From positions 744,001 to 808,000 of the forward strand of contig NW_026731882.1 in the NCBI RefSeq assembly GCF_028476545.1: a stretch of DNA of 64,000 nt. The letters are read 5' to 3'. The notes beneath the pieces are model-generated. The model worked only from the letters and a program-made list of their open reading frames with translations, ran no database searches and was not told the DNA's origin. This document shows, in pieces, positions 11,301 through 24,195 of this stretch. A program made the position numbers and the translations under genes. The stretch is from Physella acuta. Its lineage: Eukaryota; Mollusca; Gastropoda; Physidae. Position 1 is the stretch's first letter. Each line of letters begins with the position of its first letter.

Positions 11301-14300
11301 GTCGCCATCCCACACCCTATATCCCTCTGTTGTTAAGGTGTCGCCATCCCACACCCTATATCCCTCTTTTGTTAAGGTGTCGCCATCCCACACCCTATAT
11401 CCCTCTGTTGTTAAGGTGTCGCCATCCCACACCCTATATCCCTCTGTTGTTAAGGTGTCCCCATCCCACACCCTATATCCCTCTGTTAAGGTGTCGCCAT
11501 CCCACACCCTATATCCTTCTGTTAAGGTGTCCCCAGCCCACACCCTATATCCCTCAGTTGTTAAGGTGTTGCCATCCCACACCCTATATCCCTCAGTTGT
11601 TAAGGTGTCCCCATCCCACACCCTATATCCCTCTGTTAAGGTGTCGCCATCCCACACCCTATATCCCTCTGTTAACGTGTTCCCATCCCACACCCTATAT
11701 CCCTCTGTTAAGGTGTCGCCATCCCACACCCTATATCCCTCTGTTAAGGTGTCGCCATCCCACACCCTATATCCCTCTGCTGTTAAGGTGTCCCCATCCC
11801 ACACCCTTTATCCCTCTGTTAAGGTGTCGCAATCCCACACCCTATATCCCTCTGTTGTTAAGGTGTCCCCATCCCACACCCTATATCCCTCTGTTAAGGT
11901 GTCGCCATCCCACACCCTATATCCCTCTGTTGTTAAGGTGTCCCCATCCCACACCCTATATCCCTCTGTTAAGGTGTCGCCATCCCACACCCTATATCCC
12001 TCTGTTGTTAAGGTGTCCCCATCCCACACCCTATATCCCTCTGTTAAGGTGTCGCCATCCCACACCCTATATCCCTCTGATGTTAAGGTGTCCCCATCCC
12101 ACACCCTATATCTCTCTGTTAAGGTGTCGCCATCCCACACCCTATATCCCTCTGTTGTTAAGGTGTCCCCATCCCACACCCTATATCCCTCTGTTGTTAA
12201 GGTGTCCCCCATCCGACACCCTATATCTTTCTGTTGTTAAGGTGTCGCCATCCCACACCCTATATCCCTCTGTTAAGGTGTCGCCATCCCACACCCTATA
12301 TCCCTCTGTTAAGGTGTCCCCATCCCACACCCTATATCCCTCTGTTAAGGTGTCGCCATCCCACACCCTATATCCCTCTGTTAAGGTGTCGCCATCCCAC
12401 ACCCTATATCCCTCTGTTAAGGTGTCCCCATCCCACACCCTATATCCCTCTGTTAAGGTGTCCCCATCCCACACCCTATATCCCTCTTTTAAGGTGTCGC
12501 CATCCCACACCCTATATCCCTCTGTTAAGGTGTCGCCATCCCACACCCTATATCCCTCTGTTAAGGTGTCCCCATCCCACACCCTATATCCCTCTGTTAA
12601 GGTGTCGCCATCCCACACCCTATATCCCTCTTTTGTTAAGGTGTCGAAATCCCACACACTATATCCCTCTGTTGTTAAGGTGTCGCCATCCCACACCCTA
12701 TATCCCTCTGTTAAGGTGTCGCCATCCCACACTCTATATCCCTCTGTTAAGGTGTCCCCATCCCACACCCTATATCCCTCTGTTGTTAAGGTGTCGCCAT
12801 CCCACACCCTATATCCCTCTGTTGTTAAGGTGTCCCCATCCCACACCCTATATCCCTCTGTTAAGGTGTCGCCATCCCACACTCTATATCCCTCTGTTAA
12901 GGTGTCCCCATCCCACACCCTATATCCCTCTGTTGTTAAGGTGTCGCCATCCCACACCCTATATCCCTCTGTTGTTAAGGTGTCCCCATCCCACACCCTA
13001 TATCCCTCTGTTAAGGTGTCGCCATCCCACACCCTATATCCCTCTGTTAAGGTGTCGCCATCCCACACCCTATATCCCTCTGTTAAGGTGTCCCCTTCCC
13101 ACACCCTATATCCCTCTGTTAAGGTGTCGCCATCCCACACCCTATATCCCTCTTTTGTTAAGGTGTCGAAATCCCACACACTATATCCCTCTGTTGTTAA
13201 GGTGTTGCCATCCCACACCCTATATCCCTCTGTTAAGGTGTCGCCATCCCACACTCTATATCCCTCTGTTAAGGTGTCCCCATCCCACACCCTATATCCC
13301 TCTGTTGTTAAGGTGTCGCCATCCCACACCCTATATCCCTCTGTTGTTAAGGTGTCCCCATCCCACACCCTATATCCCTCTGTTAAGGTGTCGCCATCCC
13401 ACACCCTATATCCCTCTGTTAAGGTGTCCCCATCCCACACCCTATATCCCTCTGTTAAGGTGTCGCCATCCCACACCCTATATCCCTCTGTTAAGGTGTC
13501 GCCATCCCACACCCTATATCCCTCTCTTGTTAAGGTGTCCCCATCCCACACCCTAAATCCCTCTGTTAAGGTGTCGCCATCCCACACCCTATATCCCTCT
13601 GTTAGGTGTCGCCATCCCACACCCTATATCCCTCTGTTAAGGTGTCGCCATCCCACACCCTATATCCCTCTGTTAGGTGTCGCCATCCCACACCCTATAT
13701 CCCTCTGTTAAGGTGTCGCCATCCCACACCCTATATCCCTCTGTTAGGTGTCGCCATCCCACACCTTATATCCCTCTGTTAAGGTGTCGCCATCCCACAC
13801 CCTATATCCCTCTGTTGTTAAGGTGTCCCCATCCCACACCCTATATCCCTCTGTTAAGGTGTCGCCATCCCACACCCTATATCCCTCTGTTGTTAAGGTG
13901 TCCCCATCCCACACCCTATATCCCTCTGTTAAGGTGTCCCCATCCCACACCCTATATCCCTCTTTTAAGGTGTCTCCATCCGACACCCTACACCGCTGGT
14001 GTTAAGGTGTCCCCATTCCACACCCTACATCCCTCTGTTGTTAAGGTGTCCCCATTCGACACCCTATCCCCACTGGTGTTAAGGTGTCCCCATCCCACAC
14101 CCTACATCCCTCTGTTGTTAAGGTGTCCCCATTCGACACCCTATCCCCACTGGTGTTAAGGTGTCGCCAGCCCACACCCTATATCCCTCTGTTAAGGTGT
14201 CGCCATCCCACACCCTATATCCCTCTGTTAAGGAGTCCCCATCCCACACCCTATATCCCTCTGTTAGGTGTCGCCATCCCACACCCTATATCCCTCTGTT

Positions 14301-17300
14301 AAGGTGTCGCCATCCCACACCCTATATCTCTCTGTTAAGGTGTCGCCATCCCAAACCCTATATCCCTCTGTTGTTAAGGTGTCGCCATCCCACACCCTAT
14401 ATCCCTCTGTTAAGGTGTCCCCATCCCACACCCTATATCTCTCTGTTAAGGTGTCCCCATCCCACACCCTATATCCCTCTGTTGTTAAGGTGTTGCCATC
14501 CCACACCCTATATCCCTCTGTTAAGGTGTCCCCATCCCACACCCTATATCTCTCTGTTAAGGTGTCCCCATCCCACACCCTATATCCCTCTGTTGTTAAG
14601 GTGTCCCCATCCGACACCCTATCCCCACTGATCTTAAGGTGTCCCCATCCGACACCCTACCCCCGCTGGTGTTAAGGTGTCCCCGTCCGACACCCTTTCG
14701 TCGCTGTAGTTAAGGTGTCCCCATCCCACACCCTATATCCCTCTGTTGTTAAGGTGTCGCCATCCCACACCCTATATATTCCTCTAATGTTAAGGTGTCA
14801 CCATCCCACACCCTATATCCCTCTGTTGTTAAGGTGTCGCCATCCCACACCCTATATCCCTCTTTTGTTAAGGTGTCCCCATCCCACACCCTATATCCCT
14901 CTGTTGTTAAGGTGTCGCCATCCGACACCCTATATATTCCTCTAATGTTAAGGTGTCACCATCCCACACCCTATATCCCTCTGTTGTTAAGGTGTCGCCA
15001 TCCCACACCCTATATCCCTCTTTTGTTAAGGTGTCGCCATCCCACACCCTATATCCCTCTGTTGTTAAGGTGTCGCCATCCCACACCCTATATCCCTCTG
15101 TTGTTAAGGTGTCGCCATCCCACACCCTATATCCCTCTGTTAAGGTGTCCCCATCCCACACCCTATATCCCTCTGTTGTTAAGGTGTCGCCATCCCACAC
15201 CCTATATCCCTCTGTTAAGGTGTCCCCATCCCACACCCTATATCCTTCTGTTAAGGTGTCCCCAGCCCACACCCTATATCCCTCAGTTGTTAAGGTGTTG
15301 CCATCCCACACCCTATATCCCTCAGTTGTTAAGGTGTCCCCATCCCACACCCTATATCCCTCTGTTAAGGTGTCGCCATCCCACACCCTATATCCCTCTG
15401 TTAACGTGTTCCCATCCCACACCCTATATCCCTCTGTTAAGGTGTCGCCATCCCACACCCTATATCCCTCTGTTAAGGTGTCGCCATCCCACACCCTATA
15501 TCCCTCTGCTGTTAAGGTGTCCCCATCCCACACCCTTTATCCCTCTGTTAAGGTGTCGCAATCCCACACCCTATATCCCTCTGTTGTTAAGGTGTCCCCA
15601 TCCCACACCCTATATCCCTCTGTTAAGGTGTCGCCATCCCACACCCTATATCCCTCTGTTGTTAAGGTGTCCCCATCCCACACCCTATATCCCTCTGTTA
15701 AGGTGTCGCCATCCCACACCCTATATCCCTCTGTTGTTAAGGTGTCCCCATCCCACACCCTATATCCCTCTGTCAAGGTGTCGCCATCCCACACCCTATA
15801 TCCCTCTGTTGTTAAGGTGTCCCCATCCCACACCCTATATCTCTCTGTTAAGGTGTCCCCATCCCACACCCTATATCCCTCTGTTGTTAAGGTGTCCCCA
15901 TCCCACACCCTATATCCCTCTGTTGTTAAGGTGTCCCCCATCCGACACCCTATATCTTTCTGTTGTTAAGGTGTCGCCATCCCACACCCTATATCTCTCT
16001 GTTAAGGTGTCGCCATCCCACACCCTATATCCCTCTGTTAAGGTGTCCCCATCCCACACCCTATATCCCTCTGTTAAGGTGTCGCCATCCCACACCCTAT
16101 ATCCCTCTGTTAAGGTGTCGCCATCCCACACCCTATATCCCTCTGTTAAGGTGTCCCCATCCCACACCCTATATCCCTCTGCTAAGGTGTCCCCATCCCA
16201 CACCCTATATCCCTCTTTTAAGGTGTCGCCATCCCACACCCTATATCCCTCTGTTAAGGTGTCGCCATCCCACACCCTATATCCCTCTGTTAAGGTGTCC
16301 CCATCCCACACCCTATATCCCTCTGTTAAGGTGTCGCCATCCCACACCCTATATCCCTCTTTTGTTAAGGTGTTGAAATCCCACACACTATATCCCTCTG
16401 TTGTTAAGGTGTCGCCATCCCACACCCTATATCCCTCTGTTAAGGTGTCGCCATCCCACACTCTATATCCCTCTGTTAAGGTGTCCCCATCCCACACCCT
16501 ATATCCCTCTGTTGTTAAAGTGTCGCCATCCCACACCCTATATCCCTCTGTTGTTAAGGTGTCCCCATCCCACACCCTATATCCCTCTGTTAAGGTGTCG
16601 CCATCCCACACTCTATATCCCTCTGTTAAGGTGTCCCCATCCCACACCCTATATCCCTCTGTTGTTAAGGTGTCGCCATCCCACACCCTATATCCCTCTG
16701 TTGTTAAGGTGTCCCCATCCCACACCCTATATCCCTCTGTTAAGGTGTCGCCATCCCACACCCTATATCCCTCTGTTAAGGTGTCGCCATCCCACACCCT
16801 ATATCCCTCTGTTAAGGTGTCCCCATCCCACACCCTATATCCCTCTGTTAAGGTGTCGCCATCCCACACCCTATATCCCTCTTTTGTTAAGGTGTCGAAA
16901 TCCCACACACTATATCCCTCTGTTGTTAAGGTGTTGCCATCCCACACCCTATATCCCTCTGTTAAGGTGTCGCCATCCCACACTCTATATCCCTCTGTTA
17001 AGGTGTCCCCATCCCACACCCTATATCCCTCTGTTGTTAAGGTGTCGCCATCCCACACCCTATATCCCTCTGTTGTTAAGGTGTCCCCATCCCACACCCT
17101 ATATCCCTCTGTTAAGGTGTCGCCATCCCACACCCTATATCCCTCTGTTAAGGTGTCCCCATCCCACACCCTATATCCCTCTGTTAAGGTGTCGCCATCC
17201 CACACCCTATATCCCTCTGTTAAGGTGTCGCCATCCCACACCCTATATCCCTCTCTTGTTAAGGTGTCCCCATCCCACACCCTATATCCCTCTGTTAAGG

Positions 17301-19800
17301 TGTCGCCATCCCACACCCTATATCCCTCTGTTAGGTGTCGCCATCCCACACCCTATATCCCTCTGTTAAGGTGTCGCCATCCCACACCCTATATCCCTCT
17401 GTTAGGTGTCGACATCCCACACCTTATATCCCTCTGTTAAGGTGTCGCCATCCCACACCCTATATCCCTCTGTTGTTAAGGTGTACCCATCCCACACCCT
17501 ATATCCCTCTGTTAAGGTGTCGCCATCCCACACCCTATATCCCTCTGTTGTTAAGGTGTCCCCATCCCACACCCTATATCCCTCTTTTAAGGTGTCTCCA
17601 TCCGACACCCTACACCGCTGGTGTTAAGGTGTCCCCATCCCACACCCTACATCCCTCTGTTGTTAAGGTGTCCCCATTCGACACCCTATCCCCACTGGTG
17701 TTAAGGTGTCCCCATCCCACACCCTACATCCCTCTGTTGTTAAGGTGTCCCCATTCGACACCCTATCCCCACTGGTGTTAAGGTGTCCCCATCCCACACC
17801 CTATATCCCTCTGTTAAGGTGTCGCCATCCCACACCCTATATCCCTCTGTTAAGGTGTCCCCATCCCACACCCTATATCCCTCTGTTAGGTGTCGCCATC
17901 CCACACCCTATATCCCTCTGTTAAGGTGTCGCCATCCCACACCCTATATCTCTCTGTTAAGGTGTCGCCATCCCACACCCTATATCCCTCTGTTGTTAAG
18001 GTGTCGCCATCCCACACCCTATATCCCTCTGTTAAGGTGTCCCCATCCCACACCCTATATCCCTCTGTTGTTAAGGTGTCGCCATCCCACACCCTATATC
18101 CCTCTGTTAAGGTGTCGCCGTCCCACACCCTATATCTCTCTGTTAAGGTGTCCCCATCCCACACCCTATATCTCTCTGTTAAGGTGTCCCCATCCCACAC
18201 CCTATATCCCTCTGTTGTTAAGGTGTCGCCATCCCACACCCTATATCCCTCTGTTAAGGTGTCGCCATCCCACACCCTATATCTCTCTGTTAAGGTGTCC
18301 CCATCCCACACCCTATATCCCTCTGTTGTTAAGGTGTCGCCATCCCACACCCTATATCCCTCTGTTAAGGTGTCGCCGTCCCACACCCTATATCTCTCTG
18401 TTAAGGTGTCCCCATCCCACACCCTATATCCCTCTGTTGTTAAGGTGTCGCCATCCCACACCCTAAATCCCTCTGTTAAGGTGTCTCCATCCGACACCCT
18501 ACACCGCTGGTGTTAAGGTGTCCCCATCCCACACCCTACATCCCTCTGTTGTTAAGGTGTCCCCATTCGACACCCTATCCCCACTGGTGTTAAGGTGTCC
18601 CCATCCCACACCCTACATCCCTCTGTTGTTAAGGTGTCCCCATTCGACACCCTATCCTCACTGGTGTTAAGGTGTCCCCATCCCACACCCTATATCCCTC
18701 TGTTGTTAAGGTGTCCCCATCCCACACCCTATATCCCTCTGTTGTTAAGGTGTCGCCATCCCACACCCTATATCTTTCTGTTGTTAAGGTGTCCCCATCC
18801 CACACCCTATATCCCTCTGTTAAGGTGTCGCCATCCCACACCCTATATCCCTCTGTTAAGGTGTCCCCATCCCACACCCTATATCCCTCTGTTAGGTGTC
18901 GCCATCCCACACCCTATATCCCTCATTTAAGGTGTCGCCATCCCACACCCTATATCCCTCTGTTAAGGTGTCGCCATCCCACACCCTATATCCCTCTGTT
19001 AAGGTGTCCCCATCCCACACCCTATATCTCTCTGTTAAGGTGTCCCCATCCCACACCCTATATCCCTCTGTTGTTAAGGTGTCGCCATCCCACACCCTAT
19101 ATCCCTCTGTTAAGGTGTCCCCATCCCACACCCTATATCCCTCTGTTAAGTTGTCGCCATCCCACACCCTATATCCCTCTGTTAGGTGTCCCCATCCCAC
19201 ACCCTATATCCCTCTGTTAAGGTGTCCCCATCCCACACCCTATATCCCTCTGTTAAGGTGTCGCCATCCCACACCCTATATCCCTCTGTTAAGGTGTCCC
19301 CATCCCACACCCTATATCCCTCTGTTAAGGTGTCGCCATCCCACACCCTATATCCCTCTGTTAAGTTGTCGCCATCCCACACCCTATATCCCTCTCTTAA
19401 GGTGTCCCCATCCCACACCCTATATCTCTCTGTTAAGGTGTCCCCATCCCACACCCTATATCCCTCTGTTAAGGTGTCGCCATCCCACACCCTATATCCC
19501 TCTGTTAAGGTGTCGCCATCCCACACCCTATATCCCTCTGTTGTTAAGGTGTCCCCATCCAACACCCTATATCCCTCTGTTGTTAAGGTGTCGCCATCCC
19601 ACACCCTATATCCCTCTGTTAAGGTGTCGCCATCCCACACCCTATACCCCTCTGTTGTTAAGGTGTCCCCATCCCACACCCTATATCCCTCTGTTGTTAA
19701 GGTGTCGCCATCCCTCACCCTATATCTCTGTTAAGGTGTCCCCATCCCACACCCTATATCCCTCTGTTGTTAAGGTGCCGCCATCCCACACCCAACCCCG
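8323..19800 (+). repeat. 11.5-kb minisatellite of 36/39-bp units with higher-order structure
   Basis: About 310 tandem units. The unit contains CATCCCACACCCTATATCCC then CTCTGTTAAGGTGTCGC (36 bp). A GTT insertion gives 39 bp, and a rarer 35-bp form lacks one A. The commonest variant is a C/G change in GTGTCSCC. Divergent marker units (CATTCGACACCCTATCCCCA; CCGTCCGACACCCTTTCGTC) show that about 9.94-13.67 kb is repeated at 13.67-17.33 kb with an offset of exactly 3,732 bp. A third partial copy runs from 17.33 kb. Since 36 and 39 are multiples of three, frames stay open for up to about 880 codons on both strands. I do not regard them as genes. Confidence 0.97.
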
Positions 19801-20154
19801 CTGATTTTAAGATGTCCCCATCCGACAACCTATCCCCTATGATATGTTCGTTACTTAACGAAATGGATAATTATACTGCAAACAAGTTAAAACAGACTTG
19901 GGAACGAAAATTCCACCAATTCAATCTAACACGTAGTAAAATTAAATTACATACAGATATTCAGATTACGAGATATTGTAAGGATAAAGGGAATATGCGG
20001 GAAGATTTATTTTCACATAGATTGAATTTGTGGACTGTTTTAGTTTCTCGCTAAAATTTAACATTCACATACATTTCACATCTCGAAGTCCTCTACTGTG
20101 TTAGTGCAACAATGATAATTTTCACAGTGTGGAGGTCATTATACTAAGTGTCAC
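19801..20154. other. Short unique stretch between two arrays
   Basis: A 70-codon open stretch (about 19842-20054) starts at Met-Ile-Cys-Ser but has no recognisable domain, start context or splice support. I see no supportable gene. Confidence 0.4.
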
Positions 20155-21375
20155 TGTGATATTTTCCCATTGTAGAAGTCCTTTACTGTTTTAGTGCAGC
20201 TGGTATTTTCCCATTGTAGAAGTCCTTCACTGTTTTAGTGTAGCTGGTATTTTCCCATTGTAGAAGTCCTTTACTGTTTTAGTGCAGCTGGTATTTTCCC
20301 ATTGTAGAAGTCCTTTACTGTTTTAGTGCAGCTGGTATTTTCTCATTGTAGAAGTCCTTTACTGTTTTAGTGCAGCTGGTATTTTCCCATTGTAGAAGTC
20401 CTTTACTGTTTTAGTGCAGCTGGTATTTTCCCATTGTAGAAGTCCTTTACTGTTTTAGTGCAGCTGATATTTTCCCATTGTAGAAGTCCTTTACTGTTTT
20501 AGTGCAGCTTATATTTTCCCATTGTAGAAGTCCTTTACTGTTTTAGTGCAGCTGGTATTTTCCCATTGTAGAAGTCCTTTACTGTTTTAGTGCAGCTGGT
20601 ATTTTCCCATTGTAGAAGTCCTTTACTGTTTTAGTGCAGCTGATATTTTCTCATTGTAGAAGTCCTTTACTGTTTTAGTGCAGCTGGTATTTTCTCATTG
20701 TAGAAGTCCTTTACTGTTTTAGTGCAGCTGGTATTTTCCCATTGTAGAAGTCCTTTACTGTTTTAGTGCAGCTGGTATTTTCCCATTGTAGAAGTCCTTT
20801 ACTGTTTTAGTGCAGCTGATATTTTCCCATTGTAGAAGTCCTTTACTGTTTTAGTGTAGCTGGTATTTTCTCATTGTAGAAGTCCTTTACTGTTTCAGTG
20901 AAGTCTGTACTGTGTTCATGTCACATACATTTCACATCCCTGAAGCCCTCCACAGTGTTAGTGCAACAATGATATTTTCACATTGGGGAGGTCATATACT
21001 GCGTGTTAAAATGACATTTTAACATTCTAGAAGTCATTTACTGCGTTAGTGCAACAATGATATTTTCACATTGTGGATGTCATATACTGCGTGTTAAAAT
21101 GACATTTTAACATTCTAGAAGTCATTTACTGCGTTAGTGCAACAATGATATTTTCACATTGTGGATGTCATATACTGCGTGCAACAATGATATTTTCACA
21201 TTCTAGAAGTCATTTACTGTGTTAGTGCAACAATGATATTTTCACATTGTGGATGTCATATACTGCGTGCAACAATGATATTTTCACATTCTTGAAGTCA
21301 TTTACTGTGTTAGTGCAACAATGATATTTCATATTTTGTAGATAATATACTGAGTTAATGTGATATTTTCACATT
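20155..21375 (+). repeat. 44-bp minisatellite with a diverged 88-bp dimer section
   Basis: From 20155 to 20900 there are about 17 near-identical 44-bp units (CCCATTGTAGAAGTCCTTTA + CTGTTTTAGTGCAGCTGGTATTTT). From 20930 to 21375 the same monomer occurs in an older form, arranged as dimers of about 88 bp (TTTTCACATTGTGGATGTCA / TTTTAACATTCTAGAAGTCA). The sharp change in divergence suggests recent expansion of only one part. Confidence 0.95.
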
Positions 21376-21764
21376 GTAGAATTCCTCTACTGTGCTAATA
21401 TAACTCGAAGGCTTATCGCTACATACGGGCACAGTGTAGGAAAGATGCATGCGTTCGATGATGTTCTAGAAAATAGAAATACTTCCTTTGTTCTTATAGC
21501 CCGAAATACCTGTTATCTTGAAAATGAAATATTTATAATTAATAGAATTTAATTAACATTTTTTTTCTTGCGTTACTCATCGATCACGTGCCTAAATACG
21601 TGGCGCAGAACGAGTTGACACTGTTGTTATTTGTTTTTCTATAAGCTTATTATTTTGTGTATGATATATTGTGCTTTTGTTTAAAACCTGAGATTAGTAT
21701 ATTGCAGATCAAAATGGCTATCCGCTGAAATATTTATAACTAAACGAAAATAACCCATACCTAC
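21376..21764. other. Unique AT-rich DNA, no gene seen
   Basis: No recognisable content. Confidence 0.45.
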
Positions 21765-22126
<362 letters not shown>

Positions 22127-22142
22127 ATATATATATATATAT

Positions 22143-22680
22143 AGCCTCCGCCTAATCAGCCAACCAACCTCCCCCTACCCAGCCCACCAGCCCCACCCTA
22201 CCCAGCCCACCAGCCCCACCCTACCCAGCCCACCAGCCATACCCTACCCAGCCCACCAGCACCACCCTACCCAGCCCACCAGCACCACCCTACCCAGCCC
22301 ACCAGCCTCACCCTACCAAGCCAACTACCATAGCCTCAACCTACCTAGCCCACCACCCTAACCCTATTAAGCCCATTATAGCCTCACCATAATCTCCCCC
22401 TCCAGCCAGACAACGTACCCAGCCCACCAACCTCGCCCTGTCCAACCAAGTCTAACCCTACCCAGCCCCCTCCCCCCTTACAACGTACCCAGCCCACCAA
22501 CCTCGCCCTGTCCAACCAAGTCTAACCCTACCCAGCCCCCTCCCCCCTTACAACGTACCCAGCCCACCAACCTCGCCCTGTCCAACCAAGTCTAACCCTA
22601 CCCAGCCCCCAGCCCCATAGCCCCCTTACAACGTACCCAGCCCACCAACCTCGCCCTACCCAATCACACATCAACAACCT
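22143..22680 (-). repeat. G-rich minisatellite B, opposite orientation
   Basis: On + it reads as C-rich units such as CCCTACCCAGCCCACCAGCC (23 bp), the reverse complement of the core in the array at 24196. From 22411 it becomes a 70-bp higher-order unit beginning CAACGTACCCAGCCCACCAA (offsets 22411, 22481, 22551, 22629). Confidence 0.92.
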
Positions 22681-23436
22681 TGCCGACATATTCCCCCTCT
22701 ACGTGTCTAAATATCACCCACGTATCAACATCCAACCAATGAAAACAAATCTCTCAACACTGACTGCCCTGGCTAAACATAAGTTATAAGCAAAAAATAT
22801 AGAATCTAATTTCTCAAACCCGCATTTCATCCTTCGGGTACTTCTATAGTCAACACAAGCCATTATTGGATCAAAGGCTTTAAAACAGCTCAACCTTGTT
22901 AGTAATTAACTTTTCTAAACTAATTGAAATTGGAATCACATGGATTGTGTGATACAACATGTGTTGGGTTTTAGAGGCTTATGTATGTATTCATCGTATT
23001 TTCTATTAATAGCATATAGCTTGTAATGCGGGACTTTACTTTGTTATGGTGTATCTTTTTGAATTCGACTAGCTAATGAATTCTATATAATTGAAGGAAT
23101 TTAATTTAAGTGTACTCTGATATGCCTTACATATTGCTTATTACTCAACACCATTTCATGTAATGATTGTATCAACATTCGTTGTAGGAATATACTTTAG
23201 CAGTATTATGAAAATGCAAGATACGTTTTACATTAAAGTTGTAACACTGAAATCATGAAAATCAGGTCAACGATTTTTATAAACTAAAACATGATAAAAA
23301 GCTTTTGACATTTGAAAAGGAGACTTTGGAAGTTTTTAAATCTTGTTTTTGCAAGAAATATTTTTAAAAACTTTTTTTTAGCGAAATGGAAATTTTGTTT
23401 ATAGACAAATATGCATAGTTGTTCCTTAAGCTGTTG
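22681..23436. other. Unique AT-rich DNA, no gene seen
   Basis: No coding frame or repeat recognised. Confidence 0.5.
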
Positions 23437-23444
23437 TTCTCCTA

Positions 23445-23525
23445 CACTGTTTCTTCCAGACTTTTTTCTCCGGGGGGGGGGGGGGGAGGGGGCGCTCCCC
23501 GAAGAGATACCTGGAAGAAACTCTG
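23445..23525. mobile_element. 81-bp hAT-type MITE
   Basis: Ends are CACTGTTTCTTCCAGAC and the inverted CTGGAAGAAACTCTG. They are flanked by the perfect 8-bp duplication TTCTCCTA (23437-23444 and 23526-23533). The interior is essentially a G-run. A longer relative lies at 59130. Confidence 0.85.
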
Positions 23526-23639
23526 TTCTCCTAGCGGAAGCTTTAAAAAAGAGAGAAGCTTTGGTTGGTTGGTTTATTTTTAAAAAAAAAATTCTGTAAG
23601 ATGCGTGATGCTATTTTACAATTGTATAGGATTTTAGGA

Positions 23640-24130
23640 TTGTCTTACATTTTAAAGGTTTCTGACTGTAGTTGTAGGATTGTCTCATATATAAGTTGTA
23701 TAATTGTCTCACTTTAATGAACGGTTTTAACGGTGGTTGTAGGGCTTTCTCGCATATTAGATGTAGAGTAGTCTCACTTTGATGAACGGTTTTAATGGTG
23801 GTTGTAGGGCTGTCTCACATATTAGATGTAGAGTAGTCTCACTTTGATGAACGGTTTTAACGGTGGTTGTAGGGCTGTCTCGCATATTAGATGTAGAGTA
23901 GTCTCACTTTGATGAACGGTTTTAACGGTGGTTGTAGGGCTGTCTCGCATATTAGATGTAGAGTAGTCTCACTTTGATGAACGGTTTTAACGGTGGTTGT
24001 AGGGCTGTCTCGAATATTAGATGTAGAGTAGTCTCACTTAAACAACGGGTTTAACGGTGGTTGTAGGATTGTTTAACTTTTAACAGCTTTTAGCTGCGGT
24101 TGTAGAATTGTCTCTCTGTTAAAGTTTTCG
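23640..24130 (+). repeat. 65-bp minisatellite
   Basis: Five well-matched units with a 65-bp period (GGTTGTAGGGCTGTCTCGCA, then ATATTAGATGTAGAGTAGTC) lie at about 23730-24055. More diverged units on both sides share GTTGTAGGATTGTCT. Confidence 0.92.
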
Positions 24131-24195
24131 ACGGTTGGTGTACTACTGTCTACCTTATTTTTCGATTGTAACATTTTGTATGCGTACTTGTAAGG

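Noticed and set aside
11063-17440. Very long open frames (about 880 codons) of VKVSPSHTLYPS and their minus-strand partners
   Set aside because: They exist on both strands and in more than one frame because the units are 36/39 bp and lack stops. No signal peptide, splice sites or codon bias sets one frame apart.
8323-19800. CRISPR array
   Set aside because: Units are contiguous tandem repeats with no unique spacers, in a eukaryotic context.
19767-20054. A small gene following the 11.5-kb array
   Set aside because: The frame starts inside the repeat and has no domain, signal or splice support.
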